Assembly (NCBI GenBank): GCA_028715015.1
Contig: JAQTLF010000009.1
Coordinates: 1 to 33,863, forward strand
Length of the DNA stretch: 33,863 bases
Direction: 5' to 3'
Source of the DNA: Candidatus Moraniibacteriota bacterium
Lineage (GTDB): Bacteria > Patescibacteriota > Minisyncoccia > Moranbacterales > GWC2-37-73
Shown here: positions 26,404-33,863 of the stretch, piece by piece
Layout: the number at the start of each line of letters is the position of its first letter
Position numbering within the stretch: the stretch's first letter is position 1
Translations under genes and position numbers: made by a program
The notes under the pieces: generated by a model
Databases searched by the model: none
The model's input: the letters and a program-made list of their open reading frames with translations, nothing else
Told to the model about the DNA's origin: nothing

Positions 26404-27663
26404 TCAGTCTTGCATGGTTTGCAAAACTCTGCGCAAAATTCCGGCCATGACTTTTTCTTCGCCTGTAACATCGAGCACCAGATTGGCCAAGCCCATCGGG
26501 GTGACATCCTGTGGATTTCTCAACTCACCTGTCTGGTCAACAATGCGGGTCACATCACGAGGTTGCAAATAATTCACGCTTGGCGGCTTGGAAAATGGCA
26601 GACTTTGAGCCCATTCCTGTGTCAGCAAAATGTTCTTGATTCCTGGCAATCCTGATCCCCCACCACAAAGCAAAATTCTTGATGGCAAAACATCGCTTCC
26701 GGCAAATTCTGCCAGTGAAAGTTCCACCCCACTGAGCCAGACCGCGCAATCGCTCTGCAAAATCTGTTCGATTTTTGAACTTATATTGGCGTCCAATTTT
26801 CCTTCGGAATATTTTATTTTCAATTCCTCAGCTTCATCAAAATCAATCCTGAGTTCTTGCGCCAATTTTTTTGTAAAAGCCCTGCCGCCAAAAGCGAACA
26901 TTTTTGTTCCTTCAAGTCCCCCATTTCTCACCACTGCAATGTCTGTTGTTCCGCCACCTATATCAATGAAAATTGCACTAAAGTCCAAGGCGTCGTCATA
27001 GTCGACGCTGCGAGCCACTGCATACGGCTCCGCAGCGATGCTAAGCAAATCAATGTTAAGCTCATCGGCAATCGCTTGCAAAGCTCCCAGATGGATCATG
27101 GGAGCATAGGCATTGAAGATGCTGACTGAAACATCCTTGCCCTGGAATCCGACCGGGTTTGTAACCTGATATCCATCAATACGCACATCCACAATGGCAG
27201 CATTGATGAGCTTTACATCAATGTCCTGTCCCGTTTCCCAAGAAATCTGCTCCTGGATTCTTTCATAAGCTTTGTTTTGCACTTTTTGGATGATGTTTTT
27301 GAGTTCGGGAAAATCAATGCGGCTGTCAGGATTTCCACGTTCATAGTGCACCATGGTTGTCGTTCCTTTCACCAATTCACCCGCAATGCCCACAATGGCT
27401 TTTTTAACTTTTTTTATTTTGGCATTTTCCAAAGCCATGCTGATCGAGGCTTGGCAAGTTTCAATCACGCCTGAAATGTCGGAAACTGCACCGCTTTGCA
27501 TGTTGCCTTTTTTCTGACGTTCCTTTCCCACTCCCACCACCACACCAACTTTTTTTTCATCATCGATCGTGAAAACAAGCGCCTTGGCAACTTCCGTACC
27601 AATATCAAGTGCCAAATAGTATTGGGCACTATTCCCTGAAAATACTTTTGAAAAAATCCCCAT
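26404..27663 (-). CDS. FtsA/PilM-like actin-family ATPase
   Basis: YYLALDIGTEVAKALVF, FIDIGGGTTDIAVVRNGG, ILLCGGGSGLPGI. Confidence 0.8.
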   Translation of the reverse strand: MGIFSKVFSGNSAQYYLALDIGTEVAKALVFTIDDEKKVGVVVGVGKERQKKGNMQSGAVSDISGVIETCQASISMALENAKIKKVKKAIVGIAGELVKGTTTMVHYERGNPDSRIDFPELKNIIQKVQNKAYERIQEQISWETGQDIDVKLINAAIVDVRIDGYQVTNPVGFQGKDVSVSIFNAYAPMIHLGALQAIADELNIDLLSIAAEPYAVARSVDYDDALDFSAIFIDIGGGTTDIAVVRNGGLEGTKMFAFGGRAFTKKLAQELRIDFDEAEELKIKYSEGKLDANISSKIEQILQSDCAVWLSGVELSLAEFAGSDVLPSRILLCGGGSGLPGIKNILLTQEWAQSLPFSKPPSVNYLQPRDVTRIVDQTGELRNPQDVTPMGLANLVLDVTGEEKVMAGILRRVLQTMQD

Positions 27664-27761
27664 AAAGAAATAATTTTATCTTCCATTTAACTTTTTTATT
27701 ATACCATGAATTTTGTAAATAAAAAATGAGAGATTCTTCCTAATGTATGGTTTCAAAAAAA

Positions 27762-27881
27762 TAGTTCTTGGTTTTGCTTTGCTTGTTTTCTTTTGAGGCC
27801 ATCCGCAGCGAGAGCGAGGACGAGCGATTGGCCATGAATTCTAGCCAAGAGCGTGCCGAGAAAGAGAACAAGCAAAGCAAA
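27762..27881. repeat. dispersed structured repeat, copy 2
   Basis: TTTTGCTTTGCTTGTTTTCTTTTGAGGCC...GTGCCGAGAAAGAGAACAAGCAAAGCAAAA; aligns to 19023-19143. Confidence 0.8.
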
Positions 27882-27937
27882 ATATCACCAACAAGAGCCA
27901 CGAATTAAACGTGGCTCTGAGCGAGCCTGTAACATGC

Positions 27938-27965
27938 AAAAACAGCCCCTTGCGAGGCTGTTTTT
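27938..27965 (-). terminator. terminator after fusA
   Basis: AAAAACAGCC..GGCTGTTTTT; further hairpin GAGCCACG/CGTGGCTC at 27895-27917. Confidence 0.75.
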
Positions 27966-28026
27966 GAAAAGTGTTTTTTGAATTTTTCTAAGAAGCTGAG
28001 AAGCTAATGCCTGATAAGCTGTTCTA

Positions 28027-30111
28027 CTATTTCTTGGCAATAATCTCATCAGCCACATTCTTTGGAACTTCTGAATAATTTGAGAATTCCATTGAATAGC
28101 TGGCGCGTCCTTGGGTCATTGATCGCATTTGGGTTGCATATCCGAACATGTTTGCCAAAGGAACTTCCGCTTCGATTTCTTTCACACGCGCATTTCCTTC
28201 TCCACGATCATTGATTTCCTTGATCATACCACGACGTGAGTTGATGTCTCCCACCACATCTCCCATGAATTGTTCCGGTGTTGTCACCACAACTTTCATG
28301 ACAGGTTCGAGGATGACAGGGTTGGCACGTTTCACAGCTTCTTGCACAGCCATTGATCCGGCAATTTTGAAAGCTGCTTCGGATGAATCGACTTCATGGA
28401 AAGATCCATCATACAAAGTCACCATCACATCAACCATCGGATATCCAGCCAACACACCGTTTTCCAAAGCTTCTTTTGCTCCGACGCTGATAGGCTTGAT
28501 GTATTCCTGAGGAATAACACCACCTTTGATTTCATCGAAGAATTCAAAGCCTTTGCCTTTTTCATCCTGAGGTTTGACTTTGAGCCAGCAATGACCATAT
28601 TGTCCGCGACCTCCAGATTGTTTGACATATTTTCCTTCAGCTTGCGCTTCAGATTTGATTGTTTCACGATAGGCCACTTGTGGTTGACCAATGTTCGCTT
28701 CAACTCCGAATTCTCGTTTCATGCGATCAACAATAATGTCCAAGTGAAGTTCACCCATCCCTGAAATGATTGTTTGTCCAGATTCTTCATCAGTTCGAAG
28801 ACGAAGTGTCGGATCTTCACCGGCAAGTTTGCGAAGCGCAACTCCCATTTTTTCTTGATCAGCTTTGGTCTTCGGTTCAACAGCAATGTCAATCACAGGT
28901 TCAGGGAAAACGATGTTTTCAAGTTGGATCTGATTTGCTTCGTCGCAAAGAGTGTCTCCGGTCGTGGTATTTTTAAGACCAACCAAAGCGCCAATTCCAC
29001 CAGCCCTAATCTCATCAATTTCCTCACGATGATTGGCATGCATCTGCAAAATTCGTCCAATTCTTTCTCGTTCACCATTGGTGGAATTGATCACATATGA
29101 ACCAGCTTTCAATGTTCCGGAATACACACGGAAGAAAGTCAATTGACCCACGAATGGATCAGTTGCAACCTTGAAAGCCAAAGCTGAAAATGGTTCGTTG
29201 TCATCGGCATGTCTTTCAATTTCCAATCCTGTTTTTGGATCAGTTCCTTTGATTGAAGTAACATCCAAAGGAGATGGAAGATAGTCAACCACAGCATCCA
29301 AAACCAATTGCACTCCTTTGTTGCGAAGAGCTGTTCCAGTAAACACAGGGACAATTTTTGCATCGATGACAGCCTGGCGAAGAGCAACTTTCAATTCTTC
29401 AACTGAAATTTCTTCTCCTCCCAAATATTTTTCCATGAGAACATCATCAGTTTCAGCAATTTTCTCAACCATTTTTTCTCTCCAAGATTGAGCTTTTTCC
29501 AAAAGTTCAGCTGGAATTTCAGCCTCAACCACGATTTCTCCCATGGCTCCATCGAAAGAATAGGCTTTCATTTTCATCAAATCAACCACACCGGAAAATT
29601 CATTGCGTTCTCCGATCGGCATTTGAAGTGCGATCGCATTCGGAGTCAAACGATTCCAAATCGAATTGAGCACATAATCAAAATCAGCGCCTTCTTTGTC
29701 GATCTTGTTAACGAAACAGATTCGAGGAACTTTGTATTTGTCAGCCTGACGCCAAACCGTTTCTGATTGCGGTTCAACTCCTTCTTTTCCATCAAAAATA
29801 ACCACAGCTCCATCCAAAACGCGAAGTGATCGTTCAACTTCCACAGTGAAGTCAACATGTCCAGGAGTGTCGATGATATTGATCGGATGACCTTTCCAAA
29901 AACATTTGGTTGCAGCTGAGGTGATGGTGATTCCACGTTCCTGTTCCTGTTCCATCCAGTCCATGGTTGCAGCACCTTCATGCACCTCACCAATCTTGTG
30001 GGTGATTCCCGTGTAGAACAAAATACGCTCAGTGGTTGTGGTTTTTCCACCATCAATGTGAGCAATAATACCGATATTTCTTAATTTTGAGATTTCACTT
30101 TCTGTAGACAT
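28027..30111 (-). CDS. fusA: translation elongation factor G
   Basis: [73 protein letters not shown]. Confidence 0.97.
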   Translation of the reverse strand: MSTESEISKLRNIGIIAHIDGGKTTTTERILFYTGITHKIGEVHEGAATMDWMEQEQERGITITSAATKCFWKGHPINIIDTPGHVDFTVEVERSLRVLDGAVVIFDGKEGVEPQSETVWRQADKYKVPRICFVNKIDKEGADFDYVLNSIWNRLTPNAIALQMPIGERNEFSGVVDLMKMKAYSFDGAMGEIVVEAEIPAELLEKAQSWREKMVEKIAETDDVLMEKYLGGEEISVEELKVALRQAVIDAKIVPVFTGTALRNKGVQLVLDAVVDYLPSPLDVTSIKGTDPKTGLEIERHADDNEPFSALAFKVATDPFVGQLTFFRVYSGTLKAGSYVINSTNGERERIGRILQMHANHREEIDEIRAGGIGALVGLKNTTTGDTLCDEANQIQLENIVFPEPVIDIAVEPKTKADQEKMGVALRKLAGEDPTLRLRTDEESGQTIISGMGELHLDIIVDRMKREFGVEANIGQPQVAYRETIKSEAQAEGKYVKQSGGRGQYGHCWLKVKPQDEKGKGFEFFDEIKGGVIPQEYIKPISVGAKEALENGVLAGYPMVDVMVTLYDGSFHEVDSSEAAFKIAGSMAVQEAVKRANPVILEPVMKVVVTTPEQFMGDVVGDINSRRGMIKEINDRGEGNARVKEIEAEVPLANMFGYATQMRSMTQGRASYSMEFSNYSEVPKNVADEIIAKK

Positions 30112-30172
30112 AATAATAAATTTAGCTTTTTATTTATTTAACTTAATTTAATCCTATATATTATTGCAAGTA

Positions 30173-30261
30173 CCCACGAATCTGCAAATAAACTACAAAT
30201 CTACAAATGTCCTGCTATATTTAGCAATTTGTAGATTTGTAAAGATTTGTATATTTGTGGG
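30173..30261. repeat. long inverted repeat with ~36 nt arms between fusA and rpsG
   Basis: CCCACGAATCTGCAAATAAACTACAAATCTACAAAT / ATTTGTAGATTTGTAAAGATTTGTATATTTGTGGG with GCTA-TATT-TAGC mini-hairpin in the loop. Confidence 0.85.
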
Positions 30262-30263
30262 AT

Positions 30264-30731
30264 TTATGCGAAGTGAGCAAACGCCTTGTTTGCTTCAGCC
30301 ATACGGTGGGTATCATCACGCTTTTTCATCGCGCTGCCAACTTTGTTTGAAGCATCAATAAGTTCATCTGCCAATTTTTCAGCCATTCGTTTGCCTTTCT
30401 TTGATCTCACTGCTGCCAGAATCCAACGAACTGCAAGTGTTTGTCTGCGTTCTCCGGAAACTTGGATCGGAACTTGATAGTTTGCACCACCAACTCTTTT
30501 TGATTTCAATTCAAGCAAAGGAGAAACATTTTTGATCGCTTGTTCAAAAACGTTAAGTCCGCCTTTTTTGGTTCTTTCGTGAATCACATCAAAGCAATCA
30601 TAAATCACTCTTTCCGCCACACTTCTTTTTCCATCTTGCATTACATTTCCAATGAAGCGTCCCACCAAAATATTTCCATATCTTGAATCAGCTTTCCATT
30701 GTTTCACATATGTTCGTTTTCTTCGTGCCAT
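30264..30731 (-). CDS. rpsG: 30S ribosomal protein S7
   Basis: KQWKADSRYGNILVGRFIGNVMQDGKRSVAERVIYDCFDVI...VGGANYQVPIQVSGERRQTLAVRWI. Confidence 0.96.
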   Translation of the reverse strand: MARRKRTYVKQWKADSRYGNILVGRFIGNVMQDGKRSVAERVIYDCFDVIHERTKKGGLNVFEQAIKNVSPLLELKSKRVGGANYQVPIQVSGERRQTLAVRWILAAVRSKKGKRMAEKLADELIDASNKVGSAMKKRDDTHRMAEANKAFAHFA

Positions 30732-30767
30732 ATTAACTAAATTTATTCTAATTATTCAAAAGTTAAA

Positions 30768-31190
30768 CTATTCAGTCTTATCCTTAGGTCTCTTTGCTCC
30801 ATATTTTGAACGAGAGCGATTTCGTTTGTCAACACCGGCGCTGTCCAAAACTCCACGCACAATGTGATAGCGGACACCTGGAAGATCTTTAACACGTCCT
30901 CCACGGATCATCACGATTGAATGCTCCTGCAAGTTGTGTCCAACTCCAGGAATGTAGGCTGTAACTTCCATTCCATTTGTAAGTCGCACACGGGCAATCT
31001 TACGCAGCGCTGAGTTAGGTTTTTTTGGAGTGGTTGTTGAAACCTTGATGCAAACTCCTCGTTTGAAAGGATTCACAGTCTTTTTTGGTTTGTTTTGCAA
31101 AGTGTTAAAAGTCATTGTCATTGCTGGCGACTTTGTTTTCTTCACTGCAGATTTTCGGCTCTTTTTCACTAATTGGTTTATTGTTGGCAT
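30768..31190 (-). CDS. rpsL: 30S ribosomal protein S12
   Basis: [13 protein letters not shown]...[70 protein letters not shown]. Confidence 0.97.
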   Translation of the reverse strand: MPTINQLVKKSRKSAVKKTKSPAMTMTFNTLQNKPKKTVNPFKRGVCIKVSTTTPKKPNSALRKIARVRLTNGMEVTAYIPGVGHNLQEHSIVMIRGGRVKDLPGVRYHIVRGVLDSAGVDKRNRSRSKYGAKRPKDKTE

Positions 31191-31318
31191 ACTCTTCAGT
31201 TAAACTCAAAAATTTATAATTAAAAAATCAGACGTCTGATTAAGACTTCATCCAGAACGAAATGAGCCTCAAATGACCTCTTTTTTACTCGAAAAACGAC
31301 TAGTAATCTAGCAAAACT

Positions 31319-31347
31319 ATTCTACACAATTATTAAATTTATGTCAA
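31319..31347 (-). promoter_or_regulatory. promoter of rpsL-rpsG-fusA operon
   Basis: Minus strand TTGACA-N17-TAGAAT. Confidence 0.75.
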
Positions 31348-31431
31348 ACGTGTTAATAAGGCCATGCCAATCTCAACCTCACCCCAACCCTCTCCTAATC
31401 TAAAGAGAGGGAGAAAAATGGAAGAAAACTT

Positions 31432-32124
31432 CTATATCGCCAAACCGAAAAATAGGTTCAGCATAAGATTCAGGAAAAATCCCAAAGGACCGGAGAAGAT
31501 GATTATGAATAAAAGCAGCAGCATGAAGCCATATTGCTCAAACATTATCATAACCTCTGTTCGGACTGGAAAAATTGCAAATAGAAGCTTTGAACCGTCC
31601 AGGGGTGGAAATGGAATAAGATTGAAAAAAGCCAAAATAACATTCCAGAAAATCACCAACATGGAAATTTCAAAAAAAATAGAACCCACCGAGCCAGAAA
31701 TGATCCCACTGACAGCGCTCCAATTGTTGAAGTTGTGCACGATTGCAACTTTCAGTGCCGCAGGAATTGTGATCAAATGAGCAATAAAAGCAAAAACAAG
31801 TGCAATCAAAATGTTCGATCCTGGTCCGCCCAAGGCCACCAAAGCTGGTCCCCACTTTTGATTTTTCAGGTTATATGGGTTGTATGGCACAGGTTTGGCC
31901 CAACCAAAAGCAAATCCCGTGGTCATGATCATGAATAGCGGCACCACGATTGACCCCCATGGATCAATGTGTTTGATGGGATTGAAATTAAGCCTGCCAG
32001 AATATTTGGCAGTCGCATCGCCAAGCCAAAGAGCCACAAAGCCATGAGCCACTTCGTGAATAATAATGGTATAAATAAGGATAAAAACGTAGAATCCGAT
32101 CAGGATCATTGAATTCAAATCCAT
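31432..32124 (-). CDS. site-2 protease family protein (peptidase M50)
   Basis: IIIHEVAHGFVALWLGD (HExxH), NLIPFPPLDGSKLLFAI. Confidence 0.9.
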   Translation of the reverse strand: MDLNSMILIGFYVFILIYTIIIHEVAHGFVALWLGDATAKYSGRLNFNPIKHIDPWGSIVVPLFMIMTTGFAFGWAKPVPYNPYNLKNQKWGPALVALGGPGSNILIALVFAFIAHLITIPAALKVAIVHNFNNWSAVSGIISGSVGSIFFEISMLVIFWNVILAFFNLIPFPPLDGSKLLFAIFPVRTEVMIMFEQYGFMLLLLFIIIFSGPLGFFLNLMLNLFFGLAI

Positions 32125-32269
32125 AACATTGACTACAAATTTACAAAATTATACAAAAATACAAAATTAGGGATTGCCAAAACTCAATATATATGATACA
32201 CTGAAACTTGTAATAAATCAATGTCATATTAGCATTCAAACATACGAGCATATAAACAATAATTTTTTG

Positions 32270-32308
32270 TTTAAATGTTTAAATGTTTAAATGTTTAAAT
32301 GTTTAAAT
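32270..32308. repeat. octamer array (TGTTTAAA)~5 directly upstream of rpmB
   Basis: TTTGTTTAAATGTTTAAATGTTTAAATGTTTAAATGTTTAAATTC. Confidence 0.9.
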
Positions 32309-32312
32309 TCAA

Positions 32313-32486
32313 ATGAGTAAAACATGCAGCGTGTGTGGCCGTGGAACAATTGCTGGAAATTCTCGAAGCCATTCAAACATAGCCTCCAAAAGAAAATTCA
32401 GTGTCAACATCCAGACCAAGAAAGTTGACGGAAAGAAAACCAAGATGTGCACCAAGTGCATCAAGACTGAAAACAAAGAAGCTTAG
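32313..32486 (+). CDS. rpmB: 50S ribosomal protein L28 (57 aa, CxxC/CxxC; absent from ORF track)
   Basis: Manual translation MSKTCSVCGRGTIAGNSRSHSNIASKRKFSVNIQTKKVDGKKTKMCTKCIKTENKEA*. Confidence 0.95.
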   Translation: MSKTCSVCGRGTIAGNSRSHSNIASKRKFSVNIQTKKVDGKKTKMCTKCIKTENKEA

Positions 32487-32510
32487 TTTTCAATTTCAAT
32501 CAATTCTTCC

Positions 32511-32543
32511 AAAATCCCTCGCCGCAAGGTTGAGGGATTTTTT
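32511..32543 (+). terminator. terminator after rpmB
   Basis: AAAATCCCTC..GAGGGATTTTTT. Confidence 0.8.
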
Positions 32544-32550
32544 GCGCAAG

Positions 32551-32919
32551 CTATTTCTTTTTCTTTGATTTTGTTATTGAAGATTCTTTTGATGTTACAG
32601 TTGTCACAGCGACCTCGGTTTCTTTTTTGTCTTTTTTTCTTTCCACTTTGAATATTTTTGACAAATAGAGAGAAACGGCGACCACAATGACTGTCAAAAG
32701 AAAAGCATACAGAAACTTTGCCCTAAGGCCATTTCCGGAATCGGCAAAAAATCTTTCAATGAAAGCTTTGATGGCATCATTCCAGGCAAGACCAGCCACG
32801 AGTCCGAAACTGGTGATGATATAGCCCAAGGTTTTTTCCCGAACTTCCCTTTCAAGTTCAGCTCCCTTGTCTTTGAATGTGACCATTTTTTCTGTGATTT
32901 TTTCCATTTTTTTATTCAT
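32551..32919 (-). CDS. DUF5654-like membrane protein
   Basis: EREVREKTLGYIITSFGLVAGLAWNDAIKAFIERFF and a second TM segment. Confidence 0.7.
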   Translation of the reverse strand: MNKKMEKITEKMVTFKDKGAELEREVREKTLGYIITSFGLVAGLAWNDAIKAFIERFFADSGNGLRAKFLYAFLLTVIVVAVSLYLSKIFKVERKKDKKETEVAVTTVTSKESSITKSKKKK

Positions 32920-32955
32920 GATTACTACTTACGTGCCCAATACAAATCTTCTTTC

Positions 32956-33621
32956 TTAAAAAAGTCTTGCAGTTGGTTTTTCAAAAACCATTTTGCGATA
33001 CACTGCGCGAGTTGTTTCAACATCCCGTTTGCAATATTCCAAAATGTCATTCACTTTTCCATCGGCAAAAAACTGCGCCACTTGTGATCCGTCAATGCCG
33101 CCTGTTTTTGAAGATGGCACATCCAAGGCATAGGCCAAATAATCAAGACTGACACTTGAATTTGCCCATTTGACCCATTCTTTCATGGTGTCAAAAACGG
33201 GATAGCTTCGATATCTGGCAAAGTTCAAATCATAGGCAGGTTTCACGCCAAGCACGATCGAACGCTGATAGATGAAGCGCAAATCGAAATCCATCACATT
33301 GTGCCCCACGAAAAGCAAGTCGTAGTCCGGATATTGCGGATTGCGCGGCGCTGAACTGATCGCATCAACCAGGTGCCAAAATTGCTGCAATGTTTCCTTT
33401 TCGTTGTTTTCATTGTAAAAATTCTGCGCCGGCTCGTCATCAACCGCATAGCCGATGCACAAAATTCTTCCAAAAGCTCCGTCGAAATTCGTCTTACTGA
33501 CAAACTCGTCAAATTTTTCCTGATCAAACTGCGGATTTTTCTTGTCGAAAAGATGCCTCAGTGTTTCTATTTTTGACTGCTCTGCCGGCAAAGTTTCAAT
33601 ATCCAGAAAAAGTTTATGCAT
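32956..33621 (-). CDS. PolB-like 3'-5' exonuclease (RNase H fold)
   Basis: MHKLFLDIETLPAE (ExoI), GHNVMDFDLRFIYQR (ExoII), LEYCKRDVETTRAVY (ExoIII). Confidence 0.85.
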   Translation of the reverse strand: MHKLFLDIETLPAEQSKIETLRHLFDKKNPQFDQEKFDEFVSKTNFDGAFGRILCIGYAVDDEPAQNFYNENNEKETLQQFWHLVDAISSAPRNPQYPDYDLLFVGHNVMDFDLRFIYQRSIVLGVKPAYDLNFARYRSYPVFDTMKEWVKWANSSVSLDYLAYALDVPSSKTGGIDGSQVAQFFADGKVNDILEYCKRDVETTRAVYRKMVFEKPTARLF

Positions 33622-33767
33622 ATGTTTTTCAATATATTTTAATTTATTCATTATAGCACAAAATACAAATACTAACTTTTATCTTTAGTAAGGAAAAGTT
33701 ACAAAAGGCTCCCTTGCCTACCGGCATGGTTCCACATTTCTTTCAAAAGTTTTCTTCCATACCATTC

Positions 33768-33863
33768 TCCCCTCAGATGAGGGGAGATGTCCCGATACGG
33801 AATCGGGACAGAGGGGTTGAGCTAGGCCAGTGCTCAACCCCACCTCGGTCCTCCCCTTATCTA
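33768..33863. repeat. dispersed multi-hairpin repeat, truncated by window end
   Basis: CTCCCCTCAGATGAGGGGAG; GTCCCGATACGGAATCGGGAC; GGGGTTGAGC...GCTCAACCCC; related tract at 31370-31425. Confidence 0.7.

Noticed and set aside
30164-30361. 65 aa plus ORF (TNLQINYKSTN...)
   Set aside because: Translation of the inverted word-array spacer and antisense rpsG; no independent support.
8591-32308. Short direct repeats that could be taken for CRISPR arrays
   Set aside because: Units are 7-8 nt without unique spacers, repeats differ per locus, and no cas genes are present.
1-33863. Known anti-phage, CRISPR, BGC or DGR systems
   Set aside because: No reverse transcriptase, nuclease/toxin pairs, restriction-modification, or biosynthetic genes found among the supported ORFs.

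Overview
The window looks like an AT-rich chromosomal segment from a Candidate Phyla Radiation (Patescibacteria)-like bacterium; this placement is inferred from gene families only. Almost all genes are on the minus strand. Reading high to low coordinate, it holds: a PolB-like 3'-5' exonuclease, a DUF5654-like protein, an M50 protease, a str-type block (rpsL-rpsG-fusA), an FtsA/PilM-like ATPase with a large single-TM protein, the infA-rpmJ-rpsM-rpsK-rpsD-rpoA-rplQ-rplM-rpsI operon, tRNA-Lys(TTT), a BNR-repeat lipoprotein, frr, rseP, greA, dinD, a ~1000 aa beta-helix surface protein, recQ, a DNA alkylation repair protein, and the dcw genes mraZ-rsmH-ftsL-like-ftsI-murF. Plus-strand genes are a PEGA-domain protein and rpmB (rpmB is missing from the ORF track). 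The strongest unusual signals are: (1) a (CT)10 dinucleotide tract between the only good ATG and the signal peptide of the large surface protein, which is out of frame in this assembly and so is a candidate phase-variable (OFF) locus; (2) intergenic spacers built of locus-specific 7-8 nt 'word' arrays arranged as inverted arms, seen at about a dozen junctions; (3) a ~120 bp dispersed structured repeat present twice behind ribosomal-operon terminators; (4) a perfect inverted copy of the tRNA-Lys 3' half around a terminator, with a second degenerate copy 208 bp away; (5) a compact transcription unit at the window start with a consensus promoter, structured leader, ~62 aa ORF and a three-way-junction terminator. 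No CRISPR array, prophage or transposase gene was seen.
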